From NCBI RefSeq assembly GCF_039724765.1, contig NZ_CP155729.1, forward strand, positions 4,449,090 through 4,513,089: a DNA stretch of 64,000 bases, given 5' to 3'. Of the stretch, positions 47,245 through 56,841 are shown one piece after another; the first letter of the stretch is position 1; each line of letters begins with the position of its first letter. Source of the DNA: Sagittula stellata E-37 (GTDB lineage Bacteria > Pseudomonadota > Alphaproteobacteria > Rhodobacterales > Rhodobacteraceae). Under the pieces are notes generated by a model. The model worked only from the letters and a program-made list of their open reading frames with translations. It was not told where the DNA came from and did no database searches. The translations under genes and the position numbers were made by a program.

Positions 47245-47259
47245 TGTGCGCTTCGCACA
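47245..47259. promoter_or_regulatory. Inverted repeat TGTGCG-CTT-CGCACA upstream of DUF1127
   Basis: Perfect 6-3-6 inverted repeat, 52 bases before the DUF1127 ATG, with a further GTGCG at 47266-47270. ATGCAAAT occurs just upstream. It could be an operator or a leader hairpin. Confidence 0.35.
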
Positions 47260-47310
47260 TTTTACGTGCGCTTTGTAAACATGCACCCCCCCATCACCCA
47301 GGAGATCGAG

Positions 47311-47517
47311 ATGGCCGCATACGAAACCACCCGCCACCACGCCGCCACGGGCTCCGCCGCCCGCATTGGCACCATGTTCACCACGGCCGTCGGCGCCTTC
47401 GCCGCATGGAACGACACGCGTCAGACCCGCAAGGCGCTGGCATCGCTGACCGACCGTGAACTCGACGACATCGGCCTGCACCGCGGCGACATCGACGCCG
47501 TAACCCGCCGCTTCTAA
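47311..47517 (+). CDS. DUF1127 small protein
   Basis: A 68-residue protein ending in the DUF1127 domain: LASLTDRELDDIGLHRGDIDAV, preceded by ARIGTMFTTAVGAFAAWNDTRQTRK. DUF1127 proteins are small, Arg-rich and in Rhodobacter (CcaF1) affect small-RNA maturation and RNA turnover; the same role here is inference. The start MAAYETT at 47311 has AGGAG 6 bases upstream; an ATG at 47281 lacks one. Followed by a strong terminator, so monocistronic. Confidence 0.85.
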   Translation: MAAYETTRHHAATGSAARIGTMFTTAVGAFAAWNDTRQTRKALASLTDRELDDIGLHRGDIDAVTRRF

Positions 47518-47537
47518 GCGCATGGGCCGTTACAGAG

Positions 47538-47572
47538 AAAGGGCCGCGTCCTGCAAAGACGCGGCCCTTTTT
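47538..47572 (+). terminator. Intrinsic terminator of DUF1127 gene
   Basis: AAAGGGCCGCGTC (47538-47550), loop of 7, GACGCGGCCCTTT (47558-47570), continuing TT: perfect 13 bp stem with T-run, 20 bases after the stop. It can also serve the convergent gene at 47602. Confidence 0.93.
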
Positions 47573-47601
47573 CCGTGAGCACAACGAGAGAGAGTCAATC
47601 G

Positions 47602-47949
47602 TTACGACACAAGCAGCGACCCGAACTCGGCCAGTTTCGCTGTCAGGGGATCGATCTGCATCAGCCATGCACCGACCTGTTCGAAGGTCGAGCCGCCGGC
47701 AAGGGTGTCGACGTGCGCCTGATAGGCACCGACACCGATGAACGTCAGGACCAGCGTCTTGAAGGCAATGAACGCGGCAGCTGCCAAAAGCATGAGACGC
47801 AGGCCCATGCCTCCGCTCTGGCCGACCGGCACCTGAACGTAATTGCCGGTCTTCTTGTCCAGCTTCGTCACATAGCCCCTGGCCATGCGTTCGTGCTTGC
47901 GACGCAGGGCCTGTTCGCGGCGTTTATAGCTTGTGAGCGCTTCTTCCAT
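47602..47949 (-). CDS. Hypothetical single-TM protein
   Basis: A 115-residue protein: basic N-terminal 45 residues (SYKRREQALRRKHERMARGYVTKLDKKTG, read in parts), one membrane helix (MLLAAAAFIAFKTLVLTFIG), then a short extracytoplasmic tail. No named family. Start MEEALTSYK at 47949 has AGAGG 5 bases upstream. Neighbours give no clue. Confidence 0.65.
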   Translation of the reverse strand: MEEALTSYKRREQALRRKHERMARGYVTKLDKKTGNYVQVPVGQSGGMGLRLMLLAAAAFIAFKTLVLTFIGVGAYQAHVDTLAGGSTFEQVGAWLMQIDPLTAKLAEFGSLLVS

Positions 47950-48061
47950 GGCAGCCTCTTGAACAATCGGCCCCCACCGATTGGACACATTTTTAGCCAA
48001 GGAATGTGGCAAGAATTGGGCTCGTGCCGCAGGTTTTACCCAAAAGTGGCACGAAACCTCC

Positions 48062-48931
48062 TTACTTTCGAAGCAGCAACGTCACCCAGTCGCCGATCGT
48101 CGTGCGGTTCACCTCGGAGATTCCCTGTGCCGCGTAGGCCTCGGCGACTTCGTCGGCCTGCCGGGTCAGGATACCCGACAGAATCGCGTAACCGCCGTCC
48201 GCCAGATGCGCGTTCATGGACGGGGCCAGGTCGATCAGCGGCTGCTTGAGGATGTTGGCGAACACCAGGTCATAGGGCGCGCGCTCGTGCAGAACGTCGT
48301 TCTCGAATCCCGCAGCCTCGACGCAGATCACCCGGTCCTCAAGCGCGTTGGCACGCACGTTGGCCTCTGCCACCTCGACGGCAACCTCGTCGATATCCGA
48401 CGCCACAACGGTTTCCGGCCAGATGCGCGCGGCCCCCATCGCAAGAACGGCGGTGCCGCAACCGACGTCTGCTACGTTGCGGCCGACAAAGCCTTCTCCC
48501 GCCAGCCTGTCCAAGGCCTCAAGGCAGCCCTGCGTCGTACCGTGGTGCCCGGTGCCGAAGGCCATCGCCGCCTCGATCAGCAGGGGTTCCGACCCTTCGG
48601 GAATCTTGTCCGCATCATGGCTGCCGTAGACGAAGAACCGCCCCGCAACCACCGGCGTCAGTTCGCGGCGCACCTTGTCGACCCAGTCGGTGTCCGGCAC
48701 TTCGGACACGACAAAGCCCCGCGCATGGAAGGCCGCGGACAGAAGCGCCAGCTCCACCTCGTTGGGTTCCTCGATGAAGTAACCGCCGATTTCCCACAGG
48801 CCCGAGCCGTCCTCGATCTCGAAGACGCCGACACCCGTGGGTTCCGGATCGAGCTCTTCCATCGCCTCGCCCAACGCCTCGGCGCGGGTCTTGTCGTCGA
48901 TCTTGGTGAAGGCGGTCCAGGTCGGCATCAT
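48062..48931 (-). CDS. prmA: Ribosomal protein L11 methyltransferase
   Basis: SAM-dependent trimethylation of ribosomal protein L11. 289 residues. Substrate-binding N-domain, then the methyltransferase core with LLIEAAMAFGTGHHGTTQGCLEAL, NVADVGCGTAVLAMGAA (Gly-rich SAM loop) and VFANILKQPLIDLAP (the NxxP-like motif). Start has GGAG 5 bases before ATGATG; either Met is possible. Confidence 0.94.
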   Translation of the reverse strand: MMPTWTAFTKIDDKTRAEALGEAMEELDPEPTGVGVFEIEDGSGLWEIGGYFIEEPNEVELALLSAAFHARGFVVSEVPDTDWVDKVRRELTPVVAGRFFVYGSHDADKIPEGSEPLLIEAAMAFGTGHHGTTQGCLEALDRLAGEGFVGRNVADVGCGTAVLAMGAARIWPETVVASDIDEVAVEVAEANVRANALEDRVICVEAAGFENDVLHERAPYDLVFANILKQPLIDLAPSMNAHLADGGYAILSGILTRQADEVAEAYAAQGISEVNRTTIGDWVTLLLRK

Positions 48932-49045
48932 CGGGTCTCCATCGGGTGCATCCGCGCCTTACACCAGCGGGACGGGACACACCAGCATTGCCAGACTCGC
49001 GAAACTGCGCCACGCTCATGTCATATTCTGTCGGAGTCCTTTGTC

Positions 49046-49426
49046 ATGAAAACCGTTCTCAAGGTCCTTGGCGGCCTCGTTCTTGTCGTCGCTCTGTTCG
49101 CCGGGGCCATGTTCTTCTTCACCTCCGGATCGCGCGACATCGCCAGGCAGTTCGTCACGCTCAGCACCACCGGTGGCCACGACGAGGCGCGCGCCCTCCT
49201 GCATCCCGGCCTGCAGGACCAGCTCAGCACCGACAAGATGGCCGAGATGTTCGCGGGCGCGAAGCCTTACGAAAAAGTGTCGTTTTCCAGCGTCTCGACC
49301 GGCACCGGCAAGCCGACCACCCTCGAAGGCACGGCGACGACCGTCGACGGCTGCATGTCGGTCCTGAAGTTCGAACTGCTGAACGAACAGATCGTGGGCT
49401 TCGACATGTCGCCGCTCTGCCGCTGA
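49046..49426 (+). CDS. Hypothetical exported/anchored small protein
   Basis: A 126-residue protein with an N-terminal hydrophobic segment (LKVLGGLVLVVALFAGAMFFF) and a small alpha-plus-beta body reminiscent of DUF3887/DUF4864-type domains (SRDIARQFVTLSTTGGHDEARALLHPGL, read in parts). Two Cys (DGCMS, PLCR) could form a disulfide in the periplasm. Start at 49046, weak SD (GGAG 10 bases upstream). Convergent with the MFS gene, 4 bases apart. Confidence 0.65.
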   Translation: MKTVLKVLGGLVLVVALFAGAMFFFTSGSRDIARQFVTLSTTGGHDEARALLHPGLQDQLSTDKMAEMFAGAKPYEKVSFSSVSTGTGKPTTLEGTATTVDGCMSVLKFELLNEQIVGFDMSPLCR

Positions 49427-49430
49427 CGGA

Positions 49431-50666
49431 TCACTCCGCCGGGGCGGGGGCCAATGCGCTGAACCGGGTTTCGTTGCCCGGTGCGGGGTGGCGCGGGATC
49501 AGCAGCGCCAGCCCCAGCGATGTCATCGCCATGCAGGACGCCACCGCGAACACGGCCCCCGGCGAGGTCAGCCAGAGGTAGCCCAGAAGCGCGGGCAGGA
49601 AGACCGCCGCGATGTGGTTGATGGTGAACGCCACGGCCGCCGTGGGCGCCATGTCGCCCGGGTCGCCAATTTTCTGGAAATAGGTTTTCAGCGCCAGCGC
49701 CATGGCAAAGAACAGGTGGTCGACGACATACAGCACCGCCGCCAGCACCACGCCCCAGCCGAACCAGTAGACCCCGCCATACAGCGTGAAAACCAGCGTC
49801 AGGCCGATGTACTCGAAAATCAGCGTGTTGCGTTCGCCGAACTTGAAGACCGCGCGCCCGAAGACCGGCCCGATCACCATGTTGGCGACGAGGTTGATGA
49901 GGTACAGCGCCGTCACCTCATGCACGTCGAAGCCGAAACGCTCGACCATCATGAAGCCCGCGAAGACCACGAAGATCTGTCGCCGCGCGCCCGCCATGAA
50001 CTGCAGCGCATAGTACAGCCAGTACCGCTTGCGCAGGATGAACTTCTTCACCTGCGGGTTCGGGCTCTCGAATTGCGGGAAGGCAATGGCACAATAGATC
50101 ACGATCACCAGCGTCAACCCGCCCGACGCCATGAACACGGTGTCATAGCTGAGGCCAAGCCGGTCCCAGGTCAGTACGATCAGCCCATAGGCCACCAGCG
50201 TCGCGCCCGACCCGGCAGCGATCAGCCAGCCGAGGATCTGCGGCGCACGATCCTTCTTCAGCCACTGAAGCTGCAGCGACTGGTTCACCGTCTCGAAGTA
50301 GTGAAAGCCGATGGACGACATGAGCGTGATGAACAGCAGCCCGCCCATCGTCGGGAACCACGCGGTGACCGCCGTGGCCACCGCCAGAAGCGCCAGCGAC
50401 ACCAGCGCCAGCACCTGTTCCCGCATCACGATGATGACGAGGATCACCCCGATGGCGAGGAAGCCGGGGATCTCGCGCACCGTGTGCAGCCAGCCGATGT
50501 CCGACCCGTCGAACTGCGCCACCTCGATGACGAAGTTGTTGAGCAGCGCCGACCACGTCGCAAACGACAGCGGCATGGCAATCGCCATCAGGAACAGCAG
50601 CGTGATGGGCCGGCGCCAGATCGGCAGCGAACGTGCCTCGGAGAGGGGAATAGGTGTCATGAGCAT
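49431..50666 (-). CDS. MFS transporter
   Basis: A 411-residue, 12-helix major facilitator transporter, starting LPIWRRPITLLFLMAIAMPLSFATW. It lacks a diagnostic sugar or drug signature; the FHYFETVNQSLQLQWLKK and GARRQIFVVFAGFMMVERFG segments are characteristic of an uncharacterised subfamily. Start either MLMTPIP (50666) or MTPIP (50660). Substrate unknown. Divergent from YeeE/YedE across 166 bases. Confidence 0.85.
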   Translation of the reverse strand: MLMTPIPLSEARSLPIWRRPITLLFLMAIAMPLSFATWSALLNNFVIEVAQFDGSDIGWLHTVREIPGFLAIGVILVIIVMREQVLALVSLALLAVATAVTAWFPTMGGLLFITLMSSIGFHYFETVNQSLQLQWLKKDRAPQILGWLIAAGSGATLVAYGLIVLTWDRLGLSYDTVFMASGGLTLVIVIYCAIAFPQFESPNPQVKKFILRKRYWLYYALQFMAGARRQIFVVFAGFMMVERFGFDVHEVTALYLINLVANMVIGPVFGRAVFKFGERNTLIFEYIGLTLVFTLYGGVYWFGWGVVLAAVLYVVDHLFFAMALALKTYFQKIGDPGDMAPTAAVAFTINHIAAVFLPALLGYLWLTSPGAVFAVASCMAMTSLGLALLIPRHPAPGNETRFSALAPAPAE

Positions 50667-50699
50667 GCTTTACGCTTGGGCACACAGTTTGGCGAGTCT

Positions 50700-50717
50700 G
50701 CATTTTGGGCAAAATGC
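50700..50717. promoter_or_regulatory. Perfect 18 bp palindrome upstream of the MFS gene
   Basis: GCATTTTGGGCAAAATGC, 34 bases upstream of the MFS start, in the divergent MFS/YeeE gap. Likely an operator; the binding protein is unknown. Confidence 0.5.
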
Positions 50718-50757
50718 ACAGCGCCGGAGCCGCCACCCATGCCGAAAACTGAATTTA

Positions 50758-50771
50758 ATGATCTGCATCAA
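50758..50771 (+). promoter_or_regulatory. FNR/Dnr-like box upstream of yeeE
   Basis: ATGAT-CTGC-ATCAA matches the FNR/FnrL consensus TTGAT-N4-ATCAA at 9 of 10 positions, 61 bases before the yeeE start. Suggests oxygen- or NO-dependent control. Confidence 0.5.
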
Positions 50772-50832
50772 GTCATCTTTTCCGATTCTCCGGCAGAACG
50801 CCTGCCAGCGTCACACCGGAGGAGCGCAGCCC

Positions 50833-51894
50833 ATGGACATCGTTCCGCTGATCGACCGGATCGGAGAATCCCCGACCGCCGCCCTCTTCGGCCTCGTGAC
50901 CGGCGTGATCTTCGGCATCGCCGCGCAACGGTCCCGTTTTTGCCTGCGTGCCGCGACGGTCGAATTCGCGCGCGGCATGATGCAGGACAAGGTGGCCGTC
51001 TGGCTGCTGACCTTCTCCACCGCCGTGGTCTGGGTGCAGGGTGGGCAACTGTTGGGCCTGCTCGACACGACAGAGGCCCGCATGATGGCCGTCACCGGAA
51101 GCTGGTCGGGCGCCATCGTCGGTGGACTGATCTTCGGCGCGGGCATGGTGCTGGCGCGCGGTTGTTCAGGTCGCCTTCTGGTGCTGGCGGCGACGGGCAA
51201 CCTGCGCTCCGTCGTTTCGGGACTGATTTTCGCCGTTACCGCGCAGATGAGCCTGACCGGCTGGCTCGCACCGCTCCGCGACCGGATCGCCGCGCTCTGG
51301 ATCACCTCGGGCGGGCGCAACATGGACCTGCTGACGGCATTGCACCTGCCCCGCGAGGCGGGACTGGTGATCGGCCTTGCCATCGCGCTCGTCGCGCTGG
51401 AACTGAGCCGCCGCAACCGCATCGGTTTCACGCGGCTGGTCTTCGCCTCCGGCGTGGGGTTTGCAGCGGCGGTGGGCTACGGGCTGACCTACATGCTTTC
51501 GCAATCGGCGTTTGAGCCGGTCCAGATCGAAAGCCTGACCTTCACCGGCCCCTCGGCCAACACCCTGATGTTCTTCCTCGACCGCACATCGGTGCTGGAA
51601 TTCGACGTCGGGCTGGTGCCGGGCGTCGTGCTGGGGTCGTTCCTGGCGGCCCTTTTTGCCAAGGAACTGAAGTTCCAGGGCTTCGAAGGTCCCACGCCCA
51701 TGCGCAACGCCATGATCGGCGCTGTGATGATGGGCTTTGGCGGGATGCTCGCCGGCGGTTGCGCCATCGGGGCGGGCGTCTCGGGGGGCTCGATCTTTGC
51801 CGGGACCGCATGGCTTGCGCTGTTCTGCATGTGGATCGGCGGGATGAGCATGGACGCCATCCTCGGCGGTCGCGGCCAGCCGGCACACGTCTGA
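50833..51894 (+). CDS. YeeE/YedE family transporter (sulfur-compound uptake)
   Basis: A 353-residue polytopic membrane protein made of two homologous halves. Conserved Cys motifs RSRFCLRAAT, LARGCSGRLL and LAGGCAIGAG correspond to those that pass thiosulfate through TsuA-type transporters, so thiosulfate or a related sulfur species is the likely substrate. Start at 50833 with GGAGGAG about 8 bases upstream. No TusA-like partner nearby. An FNR-like box precedes it. Confidence 0.88.
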   Translation: MDIVPLIDRIGESPTAALFGLVTGVIFGIAAQRSRFCLRAATVEFARGMMQDKVAVWLLTFSTAVVWVQGGQLLGLLDTTEARMMAVTGSWSGAIVGGLIFGAGMVLARGCSGRLLVLAATGNLRSVVSGLIFAVTAQMSLTGWLAPLRDRIAALWITSGGRNMDLLTALHLPREAGLVIGLAIALVALELSRRNRIGFTRLVFASGVGFAAAVGYGLTYMLSQSAFEPVQIESLTFTGPSANTLMFFLDRTSVLEFDVGLVPGVVLGSFLAALFAKELKFQGFEGPTPMRNAMIGAVMMGFGGMLAGGCAIGAGVSGGSIFAGTAWLALFCMWIGGMSMDAILGGRGQPAHV

Positions 51895-51940
51895 CGCATG
51901 GCAAAGGCTTACGGGCGCCCCGAGGGACGCCCGTGCCGTG

Positions 51941-52702
51941 TCAGTTCCGGATGCGCCAGCCCGTGCGGAAGATCAGCCAGATCACCGCGAGGCACAGGAA
52001 CAGAAACCCGCCGATCGCCAGAAGGGACAGGCCGATGGGCACGTCCGCCATGCCGAAGAACGACCACCGGAAGCCCGAGATCAGGTAGACCACCGGGTTG
52101 AACAGGGTGATCTTCTGCCAGATCGGCGGCAGCATCGAGATCGAGTAGAACGACCCGCCGAGGAACACCAACGGCGTCACCACCAGCAGCGGCACAAGCT
52201 GCAACTGTTCGAAGTTCTTCGCCCAGATGCCGATGATGAACCCGAACAGCGCGAAGCTCACGCAGGTCAGGACCATGAACATCAGCATCGCGAAGGGATG
52301 CATGATCGTCAGGTCCACGAACAGCGCCGAGGTGGCAAGGATCACCAAGCCGATGAACAGCGCCTTGGTGGCCGCGGCGCCGACATAGCCCGCCACGACC
52401 TCCAGGAAGTTCACCGGGGCGGACAGCAGTTCGTAGATCGTGCCGATGAACTTCGGGAAATAGATCCCGAAGGACGCGTTCGACAGAGCCTGCGTCATCA
52501 CCGACAGCATGATAAGGCCCGGCACGATGAAGGCGCCGTAGGACACGCCCTCCACCTGGTCGATGCGCGACCCGATGGCCGCGCCGAAGACGACGAAGTA
52601 AAGCGAAGTGGAAATGACCGGAGAAATGAAGCTCTGGAACAGCGTGCGGAAGAACCGCGCCATCTCGAACCGGTAGATGGATGCGACCGCGCGGAAGTTC
52701 AT
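51941..52702 (-). CDS. ABC-2 type transporter permease
   Basis: A 253-residue, six-helix permease of the ABC-2 export class (NodJ/DrrB-like). [24 protein letters not shown] and the [21 protein letters not shown] signature are present. Starts inside the ATPase gene's stop (ATGA overlap), so they form one exporter. Substrate unknown; drug or glycolipid export are typical. Confidence 0.92.
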   Translation of the reverse strand: MNFRAVASIYRFEMARFFRTLFQSFISPVISTSLYFVVFGAAIGSRIDQVEGVSYGAFIVPGLIMLSVMTQALSNASFGIYFPKFIGTIYELLSAPVNFLEVVAGYVGAAATKALFIGLVILATSALFVDLTIMHPFAMLMFMVLTCVSFALFGFIIGIWAKNFEQLQLVPLLVVTPLVFLGGSFYSISMLPPIWQKITLFNPVVYLISGFRWSFFGMADVPIGLSLLAIGGFLFLCLAVIWLIFRTGWRIRN

Positions 52703-53637
52703 GCCGCGTCCTCCTGTTGCTGGTCGTGCACGAGGCCGACGAAGATGTCTTCGAGCGAGTTCTGCACGGTGGCCACGTCGCGCACCACCAGGCCCTCGGC
52801 CGAGACGGACGCCATCAGCCGCCCGATCCCCGTCCGCTCGGCATTGGAATCGTACTGGTAAACCAGCCGCGTGCCGTCCGCCGACAGCGTCAGGCCGAAC
52901 TCCGACAGGGCGGAGGGAATGGCCGACAGCGGTTCGCCCAGTTCGATGCGCAGCTCCTTCTGCCCCATGCGGACCATCAGCGCGTCCTTGTCCTCGACCA
53001 GCAGGATACGGCCCTTGTTGATGACGCCCACACGATCGGCGATGGCCTCCGCCTCCTCGATGTAGTGGGTGGTCAGGATGATGGTGACGCCCTGCCGTTT
53101 GAGGTCGGCGACCACCTCCCACATGTCACGGCGCAGTTCCACGTCGACACCGGCGGTCGGCTCGTCGAGGAACAGCACACGCGGCTCGTGGCTCAGCGCC
53201 TTGGCGATCAGCACCCGGCGTTTCATGCCGCCGGACAGCTCCTTGACCGCCGAGTCCCGCTTGTCCCACAGCGACAGTTTCCTGAGGATGTCCTCCAGCA
53301 ACGCATCGTCGTTCTTCAGCCCGAACAGCCCGCGCGAGAAGCGCACGGTGTTCATGACCTTCTCGAAGGGTTCTAGGTTAATTTCCTGCGGCACCAGCCC
53401 CACCAGACTGCGCGCCGCCCGGTAATCGGTGACCACGTCGTGCCCGCCGATGCGGATCGTGCCGTCCGTCGGGATGGTGATCCCGCAGATGGCCGAGATC
53501 AGCGTGGTCTTGCCCGCGCCGTTCGGCCCGAGCAGCGCGAGGATCTCGCCTTCCTCGATGGTCAGGTCGACCCCTTTCAGGGCCTCGAACCCGCCGTCAT
53601 AGCGCTTTTTCACGCCGTCAATTTCTACCATGGCCAT
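52699..53637 (-). CDS. ABC transporter ATP-binding protein
   Basis: A 312-residue ATPase partner of the permease. Walker [17 protein letters not shown], signature [15 protein letters not shown], Walker [13 protein letters not shown], switch His in [11 protein letters not shown], followed by a C-terminal domain of about 90 residues as in DrrA/CcmA types. Start MAMVEIDG at 53637 with GGAGGGG 9 bases upstream; a minus-strand TTGCAA-N16-TAGGTT lies in the leader as a possible promoter. Confidence 0.94.
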   Translation of the reverse strand: MAMVEIDGVKKRYDGGFEALKGVDLTIEEGEILALLGPNGAGKTTLISAICGITIPTDGTIRIGGHDVVTDYRAARSLVGLVPQEINLEPFEKVMNTVRFSRGLFGLKNDDALLEDILRKLSLWDKRDSAVKELSGGMKRRVLIAKALSHEPRVLFLDEPTAGVDVELRRDMWEVVADLKRQGVTIILTTHYIEEAEAIADRVGVINKGRILLVEDKDALMVRMGQKELRIELGEPLSAIPSALSEFGLTLSADGTRLVYQYDSNAERTGIGRLMASVSAEGLVVRDVATVQNSLEDIFVGLVHDQQQEDAA

Positions 53638-53771
53638 GGTCAGAGCCCCTCCGTTTGCGCAAGCGGAACCTAGACTTGCCGGGTCGGATTGCAATTGTGC
53701 AAACGCGCATACTGCCTATTCATGTCGCTTTCTGACAGGACTCCGGCACCCCGATCCCGTAAGGCCCTTAC

Positions 53772-54746
53772 ATGACGGACCGCCTCGACAACCCCGCCCT
53801 CGGAATTCTGCTCATCTGCCTCGGCGTACTCGCGATCTCGGTAAATGATCTGCTTATCAAGTGGTTGTCAGGGGGGTATCCGCTTCACCAGATGGTCTTC
53901 ACCCGCTCCGCCATCGGGCTTTTCTTCACCTTCGGCTTCGTCTTCTGGGAAGGCGGGCTGAGGCTCCTCCGCAGCAAGACACCGGGCATCCACGCATTGC
54001 GCGGCCTCTTGGTGGTCGTGGCGAACATGACCTTCTATGCCGCCGTGGCGGTTCTGCCCCTGGGACAGGCCACCGCGCTGTTCTTCGTGGCGCCGCTCTT
54101 CATCACGCTCCTGTCGATCCCGATTCTCGGCGAAAAGGTCGGCCCGCTCCGGCTTGGCGCGGTCATCGTCGGCTTCCTTGGCGTACTGGTGATGCAGCAG
54201 CCGTGGAAAAGCGACACCGAGGTTTCGCGGATCGTGATGCTCCTGCCGGTGGCGGCGGCGCTGTTCTACGCTCTGATGCAGGTACTGACCCGCAAGCTGG
54301 GCGCGACAACCGCCGCCTCCGCCATGGCGATCTATACACAGGGCACCTTTCTGCTGGTCTCCACCGGATTCTTCCTGATCGCGGGGGACGGGCGGTTCGC
54401 CGAAGGTGTCAGCAACGAAAGCCTGATCTTCCTGCTGCGCGCCTGGACATGGCCGACGCCCGAGGACTGGCCGGTGTTCATCGGGCTCGGCCTGTGTTCG
54501 GGCATCGTGGGCTACTGCCTCAGCTCGGCCTACAGGCTGGCCAACGCGGCGATCATCGCCCCATTCGAATACATCGGCCTGCCGATGGCGATCTTCTGGG
54601 GCTGGACGATCTTCGGCGAATGGCCGGAAACCGCCACCTGGATCGGCTGCGCGCTGATCATCGGCGCGGGCATCTTCGTCTTCCTGCGGGAACAGGCGCG
54701 CGACCGGCCGCTGCCCGGCCGCCGGTCGCGGTGGGGCCGCCGCTGA
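53772..54746 (+). CDS. EamA/DMT family transporter
   Basis: A 324-residue, ten-helix drug/metabolite transporter with two EamA repeats (ISVNDLLIKWLSGGYP...; MLLPVAAALFYALMQVLTRKLG). APLFITLLSIPILGEKVG and AAIIAPFEYIGLPMAIFWGW are the usual end-of-repeat motifs. Substrate unknown. Convergent with hemE, 21 bases between stops. Confidence 0.88.
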   Translation: MTDRLDNPALGILLICLGVLAISVNDLLIKWLSGGYPLHQMVFTRSAIGLFFTFGFVFWEGGLRLLRSKTPGIHALRGLLVVVANMTFYAAVAVLPLGQATALFFVAPLFITLLSIPILGEKVGPLRLGAVIVGFLGVLVMQQPWKSDTEVSRIVMLLPVAAALFYALMQVLTRKLGATTAASAMAIYTQGTFLLVSTGFFLIAGDGRFAEGVSNESLIFLLRAWTWPTPEDWPVFIGLGLCSGIVGYCLSSAYRLANAAIIAPFEYIGLPMAIFWGWTIFGEWPETATWIGCALIIGAGIFVFLREQARDRPLPGRRSRWGRR

Positions 54747-54767
54747 CGGCGCACCCCGGGCGAACCC

Positions 54768-55805
54768 TCAGGCGCTGCGCACCGCGCGCACCGCGTCGAT
54801 CATGATCTGCACGTTCTCCGGATCGGCGTCCGGCGTGATCCCGTGGCCAAGGTTGAAGATGTGCGGCCCTTTCGAGAACGCCCGCACCACGCGCTGCGTC
54901 TCTTCGACCAGCGCATCGCCGCCGGTGACAAGGTGCGTGTTGGCCAGGTTGCCCTGCACACAGCCGCCCGGCTGCACATGCTCTGCCGCCCACTCCGGCG
55001 TCACGCTGTCGTCGATGGCCACGCAGTCGGCCCCCGTCGCCGCGTGGAAGCCGATGTACTTGTCCCCCGCCTGACGCGGGAAGGCGATGACCGGCAGCCC
55101 GGGAAAGCGCGACTTCAGCTCTTGCGTGATGATCCGCGCGGGCTCCAGCGCATAGCGGTCGAAGTCGTCACCCTTGAGCGACCCGGCCCAGCTGTCGAAT
55201 ATCTTCACCACCTCGGCGCCGGCCTTCACCTGTTCGGTCAGGTAGTCGATGGTGCCCTCGGTCAGCCGGTCGATGATCTTCTCGAACAGTGCCCGGTTCT
55301 CGGCCTTCAACGCATGCGCGGGCCCCTGATCGGGCGTGCCGCGCCCGGCGATCATGTAGGTGGCCACCGTCCACGGCGCCCCGGCGAAACCGATCAGCGT
55401 GACCTCTTCGGGCAGGGTCTTGCGCAGGATCTTCACCGTCTCGTAGACCGGCGACAGCGTGTCGTGGATCATCTCGCCACGTCCCAGCTTGTCGAAATCC
55501 GCATCCGACGTGATCGTCGACAGCCGCGGCCCCTCTCCGGTGACGAACCACAGGTCCGCCCCCAGCGCCTGCGGCAGCAGCAGGATGTCGGCGAACAGGA
55601 TCGCCGCGTCGAAGCCGTAGCGCCGGATCGGCTGCAGGGTCACCTCGGCGGCAAGGTCCGGATTGTAGCACAGCGACAGGAAGTCCCCGGCCTCGGCGCG
55701 CGTGGCCTTGTATTCCGGCAGGTAGCGGCCCGCCTGCCGCATCATCCAGATCGGCGGGGTCGGCAGCGTCTCTCCGGCAAGCGCGCGCAGCAGGGTCTTG
55801 GTCAT
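54768..55805 (-). CDS. hemE: Uroporphyrinogen decarboxylase
   Basis: Decarboxylates uroporphyrinogen III to coproporphyrinogen III in heme and bacteriochlorophyll synthesis. 345 residues. [16 protein letters not shown] at the N-terminus, [17 protein letters not shown] with the catalytic Asp, [13 protein letters not shown], and [17 protein letters not shown]. Start at 55805 with GGGAGG 4 bases upstream. Divergent from hemC over 85 bases that carry a palindrome. Confidence 0.96.
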   Translation of the reverse strand: MTKTLLRALAGETLPTPPIWMMRQAGRYLPEYKATRAEAGDFLSLCYNPDLAAEVTLQPIRRYGFDAAILFADILLLPQALGADLWFVTGEGPRLSTITSDADFDKLGRGEMIHDTLSPVYETVKILRKTLPEEVTLIGFAGAPWTVATYMIAGRGTPDQGPAHALKAENRALFEKIIDRLTEGTIDYLTEQVKAGAEVVKIFDSWAGSLKGDDFDRYALEPARIITQELKSRFPGLPVIAFPRQAGDKYIGFHAATGADCVAIDDSVTPEWAAEHVQPGGCVQGNLANTHLVTGGDALVEETQRVVRAFSKGPHIFNLGHGITPDADPENVQIMIDAVRAVRSA

Positions 55806-55821
55806 GTGGCCTCCCATCGGT

Positions 55822-55845
55822 GTTTTGCCGCACTTAGGGCAAAAC
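55822..55845. promoter_or_regulatory. Palindrome in the hemE/hemC divergent promoter
   Basis: GTTTTGCC-N8-GGCAAAAC, perfect 8 bp arms, centred between hemE and hemC starts. Position and symmetry suit a regulator of both genes; identity unknown. Confidence 0.5.
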
Positions 55846-55890
55846 GCGGGTGGTTGCCAGCGGTCAGCCTGCCGCATAAAGCTCAGGGCC

Positions 55891-56841
55891 ATGACGATGC
55901 CCACGCCCAACTCCCCGCTCAAGATCGGCACCCGCGGCTCTCCGCTGGCGCTGGCACAGGCCTTCGAGACGCGCGAACGACTGATGGCCGCCTTTTCGCT
56001 GCCCGAGGACGCCTTCGAGATCTGCATCATCAAGACGACCGGCGACGACCGCGCGATGATCGCCGCGGACCGCCCGCTGAAAGAGATCGGCAACAAGGGC
56101 CTCTTCACCAAGGAAATCGAAGAGGCGCTGGTTGCGGGCCGCATCGACATCGCCGTGCATTCGATGAAAGACATGCCGACGGAACAGCCCGAAGGTCTGA
56201 TCCTCGACTGCTACCTCCCGCGCGAGGATCCGCGCGACGCCTTCATCTGCCACGACCACGGCTCGATCCACGATCTGCCGGTGGGCGCGGTGGTGGGTTC
56301 TTCCTCGCTTCGCCGCCGCGCGCAGCTTCTGCACCGCCGGCCCGACTTGGACGTGGTCGAGTTTCGCGGCAACCTGCAGACCCGGCTGAAAAAGCTGTCG
56401 GATGGCGTGGCCACGGCCACGTTCCTCGCCTGCGCCGGCCTGAACCGGATGAAGATCCCCGGCGTGCCGATGTTCCCCATCGCCGAAGTGGACATGCTGC
56501 CCGCCATCGCGCAGGGCGCCATCGGCATCGAACGCCGCATCGACGACGCCACCACGCAAGAAATGCTGGCCGCCATCCACGACCACGACACCGGCCTGCG
56601 CCTCGCGGCGGAGCGCGCGTTCCTCGCGCGGCTGGACGGCTCGTGCGAGACGCCCATCGCGGGGCTTGCTGAACTTGACGGCGCGACACTGCACCTGAGG
56701 GGCGAGATCCTGAGACCGGACGGCTCTATCTCCCATGCCGGTGAAATCAGCGGCGCGGCGACCGAGGGCGCGGCCCTTGGCCGGACCCTTGCCGACGACC
56801 TCCTGTCCCGCGCGGGCGAAGGTTTCTTCGACTGGCACTGA
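55891..56841 (+). CDS. hemC: Hydroxymethylbilane synthase (porphobilinogen deaminase)
   Basis: Polymerises four porphobilinogens. 316 residues. [49 protein letters not shown] (read in parts), [18 protein letters not shown], and the Cys for the dipyrromethane cofactor in [15 protein letters not shown]. Start MTMPTPN at 55891 with AGGG just upstream. Confidence 0.96.
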   Translation: MTMPTPNSPLKIGTRGSPLALAQAFETRERLMAAFSLPEDAFEICIIKTTGDDRAMIAADRPLKEIGNKGLFTKEIEEALVAGRIDIAVHSMKDMPTEQPEGLILDCYLPREDPRDAFICHDHGSIHDLPVGAVVGSSSLRRRAQLLHRRPDLDVVEFRGNLQTRLKKLSDGVATATFLACAGLNRMKIPGVPMFPIAEVDMLPAIAQGAIGIERRIDDATTQEMLAAIHDHDTGLRLAAERAFLARLDGSCETPIAGLAELDGATLHLRGEILRPDGSISHAGEISGAATEGAALGRTLADDLLSRAGEGFFDWH

